The notes beneath the pieces are model-generated. The model worked only from the letters and a program-made list of their open reading frames with translations. It searched no databases and was not told where the DNA came from. From Azospirillaceae bacterium (GTDB taxonomy: Bacteria; Pseudomonadota; Alphaproteobacteria; Azospirillales; Azospirillaceae): a stretch of DNA of 64,000 bases. Shown here one piece after another: positions 1 through 8,415 of the stretch. Both the position numbers and the translations under genes were made by a program. Each line of letters starts with the position of its first letter. Positions within the stretch are counted from its first letter, which is position 1. The DNA lies in the NCBI GenBank assembly GCA_031291675.1, contig JARLIO010000013.1:1-64000 (forward strand), in the 5' to 3' direction.

Positions 1-1
1 C

Positions 2-199
2 CCGCGTTACCTCCGGGAATGGGCCTATCGCTTCAACCGGCGAAATCTCCCCGCCGGCATTGCCCCCTATCTCATTCGCCGCGCCGTTGAATGCGCCACA
101 ATCACCTACGATCAGATTGTCGCCGGGGCTATGGACAGTGGTGCTATCCGAAATCCGCGTATTCCCGCAATGGTAGCCGCACCTGCCTTAGCCGGATAG
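2..199 (+). CDS. C-terminal end of an IS1595-type (ISXO2-like) transposase, cut by the window edge
   Basis: Reading from base 2 there is an open frame of 65 codons ending in TAG at 197-199. It begins with RYLREWAYRFNRRN, which matches the end of the DDE domain in ISXO2-like (IS1595 family) transposases, where a Y-L-x-E-(F/W)-x-(Y/F)-R-F-N-R-R motif closes the catalytic core. Only this tail is inside the window, so it cannot be told whether the element is complete to the left. No clear terminal inverted repeat was found in the 300 bases after the stop. The family assignment rests on this short motif alone. Confidence 0.6.
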   Translation, partial: PRYLREWAYRFNRRNLPAGIAPYLIRRAVECATITYDQIVAGAMDSGAIRNPRIPAMVAAPALAG

Positions 200-495
200 G
201 AAGATCATTGCAACTGCGCGGGATGCACAAACTCCGTGAAGGCGGTGGCGATTGCCGGAAGATGTCGATTCAACCTGCCGCGTTGGCAACGGGAGGCAGG
301 GATTGACACATCTTCGATCGAAATCACCGGTGGATCCGACCTCGTCTCTCAGCATGGAGCACGCAAAGGAAATGCCTGGCCGCCGTAGCGTTGGCACTTC
401 GGGCGATTTTGAAAGGATTCCTGTTCACTTCCATCGTAACCTCCAAATATTTCTTTTTTCGACGACAGTGTCCGAAACTGTGGTACTGCCACCAT
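200..495. other. Intergenic stretch, possible small RNA ahead of a terminator
   Basis: No convincing protein-coding gene lies here; the short open frames lack good ribosome sites and family resemblance. A TTGACA hexamer at 303-308 has no good -10 at the usual distance. Near 440-452 a CCTCC anti-Shine-Dalgarno-like motif is followed by an AT-rich run. The stretch ends in a textbook intrinsic terminator at 496-517 on the plus strand. A small RNA, or the 3' end of a transposase transcript, would fit; nothing else is visible. Confidence 0.3.
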
Positions 496-517
496 GAGCA
501 TCTTCGATGCTCTTTTT
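496..517 (+). terminator. Intrinsic terminator
   Basis: GAGCATC (496-502), loop TTC, GATGCTC (506-512) form a perfect 7-bp stem directly followed by TTTTT (513-517). The T run is on the plus strand, so it stops rightward transcripts, although the nearest recognised plus-strand gene ends 300 bases earlier. It could also act weakly for the minus-strand gene that ends at 551. Confidence 0.75.
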
Positions 518-550
518 CTGCCAAACGGTCACCAACACCCAAGGTGACTA

Positions 551-838
551 TTATGACAGATCGATGCTTCGCGCCGCTCTTGCGTCTTTTTCGACCAGAT
601 CACGGTCCGACGTTCGACCCGCGGCCATGCGATCGGGGTCGGTCGGATTGACCCTGATCCTCCGCCGCTGAGTCTCGGTCGCAAGCACGGTCATCTCGCC
701 GCCCCTCCGCGTCGACGCATGAGGAGCCTTGCCATTGACCATGACGTGAAGAAGAGCTTGTGCCCCGTCCCCTTCGGCAAGGCCGAACACTGTGGCGGAA
801 AGGCGCGGTACACCTGGAATTCGGGAATTTTTCTTCAT
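551..838 (-). CDS. Small hypothetical protein (95 aa)
   Basis: I do not recognise this protein. The start at 838 is chosen because GGAGGGAG lies five bases upstream of the ATG, one of the strongest ribosome sites in the window. The product (MKKNSRIPGVPRLSATVFG...) is basic, has no membrane segment or signal peptide, and ends in a charged tail. A longer frame starting at 856 would ignore the ribosome site. A 7-bp inverted repeat (857-883) overlaps the likely promoter or leader, and two LacI-type operators lie further upstream, between this gene and the divergent LacI regulator. It may therefore belong to that regulon. Function unknown. Confidence 0.5.
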   Translation of the reverse strand: MKKNSRIPGVPRLSATVFGLAEGDGAQALLHVMVNGKAPHASTRRGGEMTVLATETQRRRIRVNPTDPDRMAAGRTSDRDLVEKDARAARSIDLS

Positions 839-856
839 GAGCTCCCTCCAGATCAT

Positions 857-883
857 TGTCGAAATGTTACAACCACTTCGACA
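857..883. promoter_or_regulatory. Inverted repeat upstream of the small gene
   Basis: TGTCGAA (857-863) and TTCGACA (877-883) are perfect inverted arms separated by 13 bases, ending 19 bases before the ATG of the minus-strand 95-aa gene. The flanking 880-905 is AT-rich and promoter-like. An operator, or a hairpin in the 5' leader, is possible; no protein is assigned. Confidence 0.4.
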
Positions 884-960
884 TTTGTCTGATTTTTATT
901 TTTTGAGCGCCGACATCTGCGGCGATGCGGGCGGCTTGTACCGCCAAATCTGACCTCCGC

Positions 961-976
961 ATGTTAGCGTTAACAT
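961..976. promoter_or_regulatory. GntR/LacI-type operator, copy 1
   Basis: ATGTTAGCGTTAACAT has perfect outer arms ATGTTA/TAACAT with a four-base centre. This is the published consensus form (ATGTTA-N4-TAACAT) for GntR and IdnR, the gluconate regulators of the LacI family. The regulator encoded about 200 bases downstream resembles GntR, so autoregulation and control of the divergent gene are the simplest reading. Confidence 0.7.
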
Positions 977-988
977 TGCCTGCTCTCA

Positions 989-1004
989 GTGTTACCGCTA
1001 ACAT
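989..1004. promoter_or_regulatory. GntR/LacI-type operator, copy 2
   Basis: GTGTTACCGCTAACAT shares TGTTA-CNG-TAACA architecture with copy 1 and differs from the consensus arms by one base. Its centre is 28 bp from the centre of copy 1, close to whole helical turns, which would favour cooperative binding of two LacI-family dimers on one face. Confidence 0.65.
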
Positions 1005-1171
1005 CGTCCTTTGGCAAGGGCGACTTGCAAAAAATTTGCCGCAGGCTATCGTGCAGGCTCCGAACGGGACAAAAGCACGAGACTTGGGCCTGTCGATTGC
1101 GGGTCCGGATCAATCGAAAATCATGAGCGCTCAGTCAGGATGCTGTTTTGCCGCCAACGCCCTCTTCTCCA

Positions 1172-2233
1172 ATGTCCCGCCAGCGGGCTAAAGACAGCGC
1201 GACATCCCCCGAGAACGCCAGCCCCCGGGGTGCGCGGCCGTCCCGGGGAACCGTAACCCTCAGCGATGTCGCGAAATTGGCGGGTGTCTCGGCGATGACG
1301 GTCTCACGCGTGCTCAATCGTCCCGAGACGGTGGCAGCGGAAACGGTCGAGACGGTGCGCAAGGCCATCGCCCGCACCGGCTATGTCCCCAATCTGCTTG
1401 CCGGGGGTTTGGCAACCACGCGAACGAAACTGGTCGCGGCGATCGTTCCGACCATCAGCGGCTCGATTTTCGCCGCCTGCATCCAATCCTTGACCGACCG
1501 GTTGGAGATCGCTGGGTACCAGATGCTGCTGGGCCTATCCGGCTATCCGGCAGCCCGTGAAGAGGGATTGATCAACGCCATTCTCAGCCGACGTCCCGAT
1601 GCCCTTTTCCTGACCGGCACCAGCCACTCGGCGCAGAGCCGACGGCGTCTGCGCGGGGCGAAGATACCGATTGTCGAAACCTGGGATCTGTCAACCAGGC
1701 CGATCGACATGGCGGTCGGTTTTTCCCACGCCCGGGTCGGACGGGACACCGCCCAATTCCTGTTTGACAAAGGATATCGGCGGTTTGCGGTGATCGGCGC
1801 CGAAGACGAGCGTGCCAAGATCCGGTGGCGAAGCTATCTGGCGACCCTGACGGAATTGGGCGTGACCGATGTCGCCTCGATCACGACACCGGCACCGACC
1901 AATTTATGGATGGGTCGCGACGGCCTCGGCAAGCTGCTGGGCGAGGGCTTCACACAGGGCGCCATCTTCTGCAGTTCGGATGCTCTGGCCCATGGCGTCC
2001 TTCTCGAGGCGCAGGCCCGCGGTTTATCGGTGCCCGGCGACATCGCCGTGGTCGGATTTGGTGATCTTGATTTCGCCGCCTTCACGGTTCCGGCACTGAC
2101 CACCGTGCGCATCGACCGCTTTGCCGTCGGGCGCCTCGCCGCCGAGCTCATTCTGGCCCGCCTTGCCGGCGAACGGGTTGCTGAAAAAACGATCGATGTC
2201 GGCTTTCAGATCATCGAACGGGAGAGTACCTGA
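1172..2233 (+). CDS. LacI-family transcriptional regulator, GntR (gluconate repressor) type
   Basis: The protein has an N-terminal LacI helix-turn-helix (VTLSDVAKLAGVSAMTVSRV, about residues 29-48, with the hinge helix after it) and a periplasmic-binding-protein-like effector domain to the C-terminus. The TVSRVLNRPETV... hinge and the effector domain resemble E. coli GntR rather than LacI or PurR. I use the ATG at 1172; an in-frame TTG at 1148 would add eight residues. Two operators of exactly the GntR type lie at 961-1004, upstream of the gene. No gluconate transporter or kinase lies in the window, so target genes other than itself and the divergent small gene are unknown. Role as sugar-acid-responsive repressor is inferred. 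Confidence 0.85.
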   Translation: MSRQRAKDSATSPENASPRGARPSRGTVTLSDVAKLAGVSAMTVSRVLNRPETVAAETVETVRKAIARTGYVPNLLAGGLATTRTKLVAAIVPTISGSIFAACIQSLTDRLEIAGYQMLLGLSGYPAAREEGLINAILSRRPDALFLTGTSHSAQSRRRLRGAKIPIVETWDLSTRPIDMAVGFSHARVGRDTAQFLFDKGYRRFAVIGAEDERAKIRWRSYLATLTELGVTDVASITTPAPTNLWMGRDGLGKLLGEGFTQGAIFCSSDALAHGVLLEAQARGLSVPGDIAVVGFGDLDFAAFTVPALTTVRIDRFAVGRLAAELILARLAGERVAEKTIDVGFQIIEREST

Positions 2234-2271
2234 CCGGGCCGGTGACGAGGCCCGCTAATCCTCGGCCCGGT
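2233..2271. terminator. Convergent hairpin between lacI-type gene and arfB
   Basis: ACCGGGCCG (2233-2241) pairs with CGGCCCGGT (2263-2271), a perfect 9-bp stem with a 21-base loop. It sits exactly between two convergent genes and overlaps the last codons of arfB. There is no T run, so it is a candidate bidirectional, not a classic, terminator. Confidence 0.4.
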
Positions 2272-2677
2272 CGGTCCGTCCCCGTTTGATCTGACCCCGT
2301 CGCGACTTCTCCTCAAGCCGGCGCTGCTTCGATCCCAGAGTGGGTCGCGTCGGCCGGCGCGCCACCGGGGCAACCGAGGCCTCCCGGATCAGTTCGACCA
2401 GGCGGTCGAGCGCGTCCAGGCGATTGCGGTGCTGCGAGCGGTGGCGATCGGCAACCAGAATCAGCACGCCGTCCAGCGTCAGGCGACTTCCCGCCAATCG
2501 CTCCAGGCGCCGGCGGACGCCGTCCGGCAAGGACGGCGAATGACGCACGTCAAAGCGCAACTGAACCGCGGTTTCAGTCTTGTTGACATGCTGGCCGCCC
2601 GGCCCCGACGCCCGGATGAAGCTCTCTTCGATTTCATCGTCGTCGAGCGCGATGCTATGGGTGATCCGGATCGTCAT
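2255..2677 (-). CDS. arfB: Alternative ribosome-rescue factor ArfB (YaeJ-type peptidyl-tRNA hydrolase)
   Basis: The 140-aa product has the RF-1-like catalytic loop SGPGGQHVNK, with GGQ at residues 27-29. It has a long basic C-terminal tail (KQRRLEEKSRRGQIKRGR) that in ArfB enters the empty mRNA channel. It has no stop-codon recognition domain and its length is typical of the family. ArfB hydrolyses peptidyl-tRNA on ribosomes stalled without a stop codon, backing up trans-translation. It is monocistronic, convergent with the LacI regulator and divergent from hcp. The alternative in this fold is the mitochondrial ICT1-like branch, which is the same function. Confidence 0.92.
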   Translation of the reverse strand: MTIRITHSIALDDDEIEESFIRASGPGGQHVNKTETAVQLRFDVRHSPSLPDGVRRRLERLAGSRLTLDGVLILVADRHRSQHRNRLDALDRLVELIREASVAPVARRPTRPTLGSKQRRLEEKSRRGQIKRGRTDRAED

Positions 2678-2728
2678 GCCCCAATCTAGCTCAAAATCCG
2701 CTGGCCGTGCCAGGGGAACGGCAACCGC

Positions 2729-2742
2729 TTGACCATGGTCAA
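2729..2742. promoter_or_regulatory. FNR/CRP-type palindrome upstream of hcp
   Basis: TTGACCATGGTCAA is a perfect 14-bp palindrome of TTGAC-N4-GTCAA form, as bound by FNR, Dnr and NnrR-type regulators. Its centre is about 88 bp before the hcp start. hcp genes are commonly induced by oxygen limitation or nitric oxide through such regulators. The regulator itself is not in the window. Confidence 0.6.
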
Positions 2743-2823
2743 GGCAGGGTTATTGCCGACCGCGCAACCTGATGCTCACAACAGTCCGCAATCATCGGGC
2801 CACAATCATCAGGAGGATGCTTC

Positions 2824-4482
2824 ATGTTCTGTTATCAGTGTGAACAGACAGCCCATGGCACCGGTTGTACCGTCCAGGGAACCTGCGGCAAAGACCCGCA
2901 GACCGCAGCACTCCAGGATCTGCTGCTCCATGCCGTTCAGGGCATCGCGCAATACGGTCATCGCCTGGCAGGGCTCGGTGTCCGCTGCCCCGAACTCGAC
3001 GCCTTTACCCTGGATGCCCTGTTCGCCACGGTCACCAACGTGGATTTCGATCCCGATCGGATCGCGGCCCTGGTGTCGCAGGCCGTGACGCTGCGCACCG
3101 GCGCGCGCGAACGCTATGTCGCCGCGGCCCAGGGCGGCGGGCAAACCCCGGCAATGCCCGATGGTCCCGCGCTTTGGCAACCCGCCGCCGACCGTGCCGG
3201 CCTGGTGGCCCAGGGCGAGGCGGTGTCGATCGCCCTGCGCAGCGCCCGCCTCGGCGCCGACATTGTCGGGCTTCAGGAACTGCTGACCTACGGCATCAAA
3301 GGGATCGCCGCCTACGCCTGCCATGCCCGGACGCTGGGCCGCGAAGACCCGGCGATCATCGACTTCATTTACGACTCCCTGACCGAACTGGCCGAAGCGG
3401 CACCGACGACCGAAGCCCTGCTTGATCGCGTGATGCGCTGCGGGGCGGTGGCCCTGACCACGCTCGAACTCCTCGACGCCGCCAACACCGGCGCCTATGG
3501 CAATCCGGAACCGACGCCGGTGCGCATGGGACCGATTGCCGGCAAGGCGATCCTGGTCTCCGGCCATGACCTCAAGGACCTTGAGATCCTGTTGACCCAG
3601 ACCGCGGGCACCGGGATCAATGTCTATACCCATGGCGAAATGCTGCCGGCCCATGGCTATCCCGCGCTCAACAAGCATCCCCATCTCGCCGGTCATTTCG
3701 GCGGCGCGTGGCAGCGCCAGCGCAGCGAGTTCGCCGCCTTCCCGGGTGCGATCCTGATGACGACCAACTGCATTCAGGCACCGCAATCAGCCTACCGTGA
3801 CCGCCTGTTCACCTCGGGCCTGGTCGGCTGGCCCGGCATCCGCCACATCGCTGATCACGACTTCACCCCGGTGATCGAGGCCGCCCGGCACGCCGCCGGC
3901 TTCACCGCCGCCGATGCCGCGGCCCCGGCAGCGGAACATCTGGTCGGCTTTGGTCATCACGCGGTGCTCAATGTCGCCGGCACGGTGATTGACGCCGTGA
4001 AATCCGGCGCGATCCGACGCTTTGTCCTGATCGGCGGTTGCGATGGCGTGGAACAGGGCCGCTCCTACTACACCGACGTCGCGGCACAGTTGCCGCCGGA
4101 TACCATGATTCTGACCCTGGGCTGTGGCAAGTTCCGCGTCCTGGGTCCTGATTACGGAACCGTCGCCGGCCTGCCCCGGCTGCTCGACCTGGGTCAGTGC
4201 AACGACAGCTATTCGGCGATCAAGGTGGCCCAGGCGCTGGCCGAGGCCTTTGGCGTCGGTATCAATGAACTGCCGTTGTCGCTGCTTCTGTCCTGGTACG
4301 AGCAGAAGGCGGTCACGGTCCTGCTGGCACTGCTGCATCTGGGCGTCCGCAATATCCGGCTCGGGCCCAGCCTGCCGGCGTTTGTCACCCCGGCGGTGCT
4401 GAAGGTTCTGGTCGATCTGTTCGCGATCAGCCCGATCGGCACCGCAGACGGCGACATCGCCGCGATGGGCCTCGCCGCGTAA
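2824..4482 (+). CDS. hcp: Hybrid-cluster protein (hydroxylamine reductase / NO reductase-type Hcp)
   Basis: The 552-aa product starts MFCYQCEQTA. C3, C6, C15 and C21 (C-x2-C-x8-C-x5-C) ligate the proximal cubane cluster, the spacing seen in class I Hcp rather than the C-x2-C-x11-C pattern of E. coli. Further hybrid-cluster ligand motifs are present: GHDLKDLEILL, TTNCIQAP, GGCDG and LTLGCGKFR. Hcp reduces hydroxylamine in vitro and is thought to detoxify nitric oxide in vivo. No hcr reductase follows, so the electron donor is encoded elsewhere. An FNR-type palindrome lies at 2729-2742. An AGGAGG-like ribosome site (aggagg, 2811-2816) precedes the ATG. Confidence 0.95.
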   Translation: MFCYQCEQTAHGTGCTVQGTCGKDPQTAALQDLLLHAVQGIAQYGHRLAGLGVRCPELDAFTLDALFATVTNVDFDPDRIAALVSQAVTLRTGARERYVAAAQGGGQTPAMPDGPALWQPAADRAGLVAQGEAVSIALRSARLGADIVGLQELLTYGIKGIAAYACHARTLGREDPAIIDFIYDSLTELAEAAPTTEALLDRVMRCGAVALTTLELLDAANTGAYGNPEPTPVRMGPIAGKAILVSGHDLKDLEILLTQTAGTGINVYTHGEMLPAHGYPALNKHPHLAGHFGGAWQRQRSEFAAFPGAILMTTNCIQAPQSAYRDRLFTSGLVGWPGIRHIADHDFTPVIEAARHAAGFTAADAAAPAAEHLVGFGHHAVLNVAGTVIDAVKSGAIRRFVLIGGCDGVEQGRSYYTDVAAQLPPDTMILTLGCGKFRVLGPDYGTVAGLPRLLDLGQCNDSYSAIKVAQALAEAFGVGINELPLSLLLSWYEQKAVTVLLALLHLGVRNIRLGPSLPAFVTPAVLKVLVDLFAISPIGTADGDIAAMGLAA

Positions 4483-4571
4483 TCCGCGCAAGCCTTGCGG
4501 GTTGTCAAAACTCTTTGACACTATAATGGATGTACTATAGGAGAATTCACCAGCAACGAATGACGCTGATG

Positions 4572-4625
4572 CCCGCCATGATCCCCCGGCCGCCGATGCC
4601 GCGTCGCCCGGGGTGAGATGGCGGG
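4572..4625 (+). terminator. Stem-loop in the metN leader, attenuator-like
   Basis: CCCGCCAT (4572-4579) pairs with ATGGCGGG (4618-4625), with further inner GC pairing (CCCCCGG/CCCGGGG). A pyrimidine-rich TTCTTCTTT follows, 21 bases before the metN ATG. Upstream, 4515-4540 holds TTGACA and TATAAT/TATAG promoter-like hexamers. A hairpin between promoter and metN could be a terminator for hcp or an attenuator of the met transporter. It does not match the SAM-II riboswitch sequence that I know. Confidence 0.4.
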
Positions 4626-4646
4626 TTCTTCTTTCCGAGGGCACGG

Positions 4647-5708
4647 ATGATCGAACTCCAGCAGATCGAGAAACGATTCAGTACCCGGACCACCGGTGAT
4701 GCGGTGCGGGCCCTGGACGGGATCGACCTGACCATCAACGCCGGTGAGATCTTCGGCATCATTGGGCGCAGCGGTGCGGGAAAAAGCACGCTGTTGCGCG
4801 TCATCAACATGCTGGAACGGCCAACGGCGGGCCGGGTCCTGGTCGACGGTGTCGACATGGCGCGGCTCAACGCCACCGACCTGCGCGCGGCACGGCGCCA
4901 TATCGGCATGATCTTTCAGCACTTCAATCTGCTGTCGTCGCGCACGGTGTTCGCTAATGTCGCCCTGCCGCTGCAACTGGCCGGCACGCCGCGCGCTCAG
5001 ATCGGCGCGCGGGTCGCGGCATTGCTTGACCTGGTCGGGTTGACGGCGCTGCGCGACCGCTATCCCGCCGAACTGTCCGGCGGACAAAAACAGCGGGTGG
5101 GTATTGCCCGCGCCCTGGCCAGCGGCCCCAAGGTCCTGCTGTGTGACGAGGCGACCTCCGCTCTTGATCCCGAAACCACGCGCGCGATCCTGCGCCTGCT
5201 GGCCGACATCAATGCCAAGCTCGGCCTGACCATCGTGCTGATCACCCATGAAATGCCGGTGATCCGCGAGATCTGCCACCGCGTTGCCGTCATCGAGGCC
5301 GGGCGGATCATCGAGCAGGGCACGGTGTTCGACATTTTCACCCGGTCGGAAAGCCCGATCACGCGGTCCTTCATCGACCAGGTCATGGGGCGCGCCCTGC
5401 CCGAGCATCTCCAACGCCTGCTGCGCGATCAGCCGCAGGATGGCGATCAGACAGTGCTGCGTATCACCTTCACCGGGAACACCGCGACCGACCCGGTCAT
5501 CAGCATGCTGAGCCGCACGCTGGGCGTCGACCTCAATATTCTCCACGGTCAGATCGACTATATCCGCGATGAGCCGTTCGGGATCCTGGTGGTGGCCACC
5601 CGGGCCGACCCGTCGCAACGGACCGCAATCGAACAATTCCTGACCCGCAATCAGCTCGGCCTTGAGGTTCTTGGTTATGTCGCCGCAAATCCTGTCATTG
5701 CTGTTTGA
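4647..5708 (+). CDS. metN: Methionine ABC importer ATP-binding protein MetN
   Basis: The 353-aa ATPase has Walker A GRSGAGKST at residues 40-48, signature LSGGQKQRVGIARAL, Walker B VLLCDEATSALD, and the H-loop THEM. The C-terminal ~80 residues (after ~270) form the NIL domain that binds methionine and inhibits transport, diagnostic of MetN. It overlaps metI by 32 bases, so the two are translated together. It energises uptake of D- and L-methionine. The expected metQ lipoprotein does not follow; the binding protein must be elsewhere or replaced. Confidence 0.93.
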   Translation: MIELQQIEKRFSTRTTGDAVRALDGIDLTINAGEIFGIIGRSGAGKSTLLRVINMLERPTAGRVLVDGVDMARLNATDLRAARRHIGMIFQHFNLLSSRTVFANVALPLQLAGTPRAQIGARVAALLDLVGLTALRDRYPAELSGGQKQRVGIARALASGPKVLLCDEATSALDPETTRAILRLLADINAKLGLTIVLITHEMPVIREICHRVAVIEAGRIIEQGTVFDIFTRSESPITRSFIDQVMGRALPEHLQRLLRDQPQDGDQTVLRITFTGNTATDPVISMLSRTLGVDLNILHGQIDYIRDEPFGILVVATRADPSQRTAIEQFLTRNQLGLEVLGYVAANPVIAV

Positions 5709-6342
5709 TTCGCTGCTCCAGACTCTGTGGATGGTGGCCGTTTCCGGCGTGCTCGGTACGGTGATCGGCACCCCGATCGGCCTGCTGCTGGCAACGACGG
5801 GCCGCGGCGAGCTGCTGCAATGCTGGACCTTCAACCGGATCGGTGGCGTGATCATCAATGCGACCCGCTCGACACCGTTCATCATCCTGGTTGTCGCGAT
5901 CATCCCTTTTACCCGGCTGATCACCGGCACGTCGATCGGCACCAACGCGGCGATCGTCCCGCTGACCGTGGCCGCGGCCCCCTTCATCGCCCGGATTGTC
6001 GAGGCCGCCATCCGTGCCGTCGAACCCGGCCTGATCGAGGCGGCCCAGGCCATGGGCGCCACGCCGCTGCAGATCATTGGCAGGGTTCTGCTGCCCGAAG
6101 CCCTGCCGGCGATCGTGCTGGGCCTGACCCTGGCCGCGGTCAGCCTGGTCGGCTATTCGGCGATGGTTGGCGCTGTGGGCGGCGGTGGTCTCGGTGACCT
6201 GGGCATTCGTTACGGCTATCAGCGCTTTCTGCCTGACGTCATGGCCGCCGTCGTGATCGTCCTGATCCTGCTGGTCCAACTGATCCAGTCCCTGGGCGAG
6301 GCGATCGCGCGCCGGGTCAACAAGCGCCAGATCACGCGCTGA
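5677..6342 (+). CDS. metI: Methionine ABC importer permease MetI
   Basis: The 221-aa membrane protein has about five transmembrane helices and the EAA motif EAAQAMGATPLQIIGRVLLPEALP that docks on the ATPase. The start ATG at 5677 (MSPQILSLLF) lies inside the end of metN; an in-frame TTG at 5662 would add five residues. Length and sequence (GAVGGGGLGDLGIRYGYQRF) are typical of MetI. The next gene is an unrelated antitoxin, confirming that metQ is missing from the locus. Confidence 0.93.
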   Translation: MSPQILSLLFDSLLQTLWMVAVSGVLGTVIGTPIGLLLATTGRGELLQCWTFNRIGGVIINATRSTPFIILVVAIIPFTRLITGTSIGTNAAIVPLTVAAAPFIARIVEAAIRAVEPGLIEAAQAMGATPLQIIGRVLLPEALPAIVLGLTLAAVSLVGYSAMVGAVGGGGLGDLGIRYGYQRFLPDVMAAVVIVLILLVQLIQSLGEAIARRVNKRQITR

Positions 6343-6417
6343 GCCCCTCGCAGCGCCAACAACGCGCTCAAGATCGTCAAGCCGTCCGTCAACAACCGCA
6401 TGTTTCTGACAACCGCA

Positions 6418-6446
6418 TTGACAGACCACCATCGCCACCACATGAT
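6418..6446 (+). promoter_or_regulatory. Candidate promoter of the Phd/PemK module
   Basis: TTGACA at 6418-6423 and CATGAT at 6441-6446 are 17 bases apart, with the antitoxin ATG 25 bases further on. The -10 region lies in CATG-ATATA-CATG (6441-6453). Two ACAACCGCAT repeats lie just upstream (6392-6401, 6409-6418). Such repeats around a promoter are usual operator sites for autoregulated toxin-antitoxin pairs. Confidence 0.45.
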
Positions 6447-6470
6447 ATACATGGTTTATGGAGATGTGGC

Positions 6471-6728
6471 ATGTTGCGGTTTGGCTCTTATGATCTTCAG
6501 CGCAAGGTCGCGGAAGTCCAGGAAGCGGCGATGCGGGAACCCGTGGTGATCAGCTACCACGGCCGCGATCGCCTCGTGATGATGTCGATCGACGAATTCG
6601 AAAGGCTGAAACGCCGCGACAAGATGGTGATCGCCATGGAGGAGGTTCCCGAAGAATTTATCCTGGCAATGTCCGAACCCTACGATGACGCCGAACAGGC
6701 TGCGCTCGACCACTTGATGGAAGAGTGA
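6471..6728 (+). CDS. Phd/YefM-family antitoxin
   Basis: The 85-aa protein has the Phd/YefM N-terminal fold signature: SYDLQRKVAEVQEAAMREPVVIS followed by a strand-turn and MSIDEFERLKRRD. An acidic C-terminal tail (EPYDDAEQAALDHLMEE) is the part expected to wrap the toxin. It is four bases upstream of the toxin gene, the normal antitoxin-first order. It would neutralise the toxin and repress its own promoter, where repeats are visible. Confidence 0.85.
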   Translation: MLRFGSYDLQRKVAEVQEAAMREPVVISYHGRDRLVMMSIDEFERLKRRDKMVIAMEEVPEEFILAMSEPYDDAEQAALDHLMEE

Positions 6729-6732
6729 CCGA

Positions 6733-7209
6733 ATGCCGCTGCCGAGGGTGCGGCCTGGCCTCGTCTTCCGCTACGAATATGTCTGGAAAAGACAGTCGCT
6801 CGCCGGCCGTGACATCGGGGAAAAGGAACGGCCGGTTTGTTGCGTCGCGCTGGCGGTCAGCGCGGTTGACGGCGGTCAAAGGATTCTGATCGCGCCGATC
6901 ACCACACAGGCTCTGGAATCGTCAACGCCGGCCGTCGAAATACCGATGGCGGTCAAGATCCATCTCGGCCTCGATGTCGATCGGCGCTCCTGGATCATTC
7001 TGAACGAGGCCAATGTCGATAGCGGACCGACGCCGGACATGCGGCAGGTGCCCGGCAAGCCGGGATGCTTCGAATATGGCGTGTTGCCGCTTAAGATGGT
7101 GAAGATCATTTGGGAAACGGTGGTGTCGGAACGGGCCGCAAGGCGGTTGGCCCTGGTGAACCGCGATGATGAAGATCCGCCGAAACCAACCGACCGGGAC
7201 CCTGGCTGA
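6733..7209 (+). CDS. PemK/MazF-like toxin of a type II toxin-antitoxin pair
   Basis: The 158-aa product begins RPGLVFRYEYVWKRQS and continues with EKERPVCCVALAV, ILIAPIT and DRRSWIILNEANV. This order (PG-x-V near the start, then a R-P-x-x-V-V-A strand) is that of the PemK/MazF SH3-like RNase fold, in a longer variant common in alphaproteobacteria. MazF relatives cleave mRNA at short sequence motifs. Pairing with a Phd/YefM antitoxin rather than MazE is a frequent mosaic. Activity is inferred; no catalytic test can be made from sequence alone. Confidence 0.7.
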   Translation: MPLPRVRPGLVFRYEYVWKRQSLAGRDIGEKERPVCCVALAVSAVDGGQRILIAPITTQALESSTPAVEIPMAVKIHLGLDVDRRSWIILNEANVDSGPTPDMRQVPGKPGCFEYGVLPLKMVKIIWETVVSERAARRLALVNRDDEDPPKPTDRDPG

Positions 7210-7220
7210 ATACCAGGGGT

Positions 7221-7265
7221 GATACGCTCCGGACTGACACGCTCCGAACTGTCACGCTCCGGACT
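7221..7265. repeat. Three tandem 15-bp repeats
   Basis: GATACGCTCCGGACT, GACACGCTCCGAACT and GTCACGCTCCGGACT follow one another without gap, 11 bases after the toxin stop codon. They are not coding. They resemble the other short tandem arrays placed at gene ends in this window. Confidence 0.8.
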
Positions 7266-7408
7266 TGTTCCCGTCCAGGGCCCTGTCTATAATTTTGAAC
7301 TTTTCCAAGACCAGACCGCCTCGCAAGGGCATGGAGACGGTGGAACCGGATCCGGGAGCAACCCGGACCGCAAAAAAGAACGGATGCCAGGGAGGCCCAG
7401 AACCACCG

Positions 7409-8347
<939 letters not shown>

Positions 8348-8415
8348 AGGCGCCGCCACTGTGATTGCACAACGGGCCTCGGCCGCCATTGGCGCCGGGG
8401 CCGCACGGGGGAGTC

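Noticed and set aside
4483-4646. SAM-type riboswitch before metN
   Set aside because: The sequence does not show the conserved SAM-II or SAM-I elements; only a plain hairpin is present.
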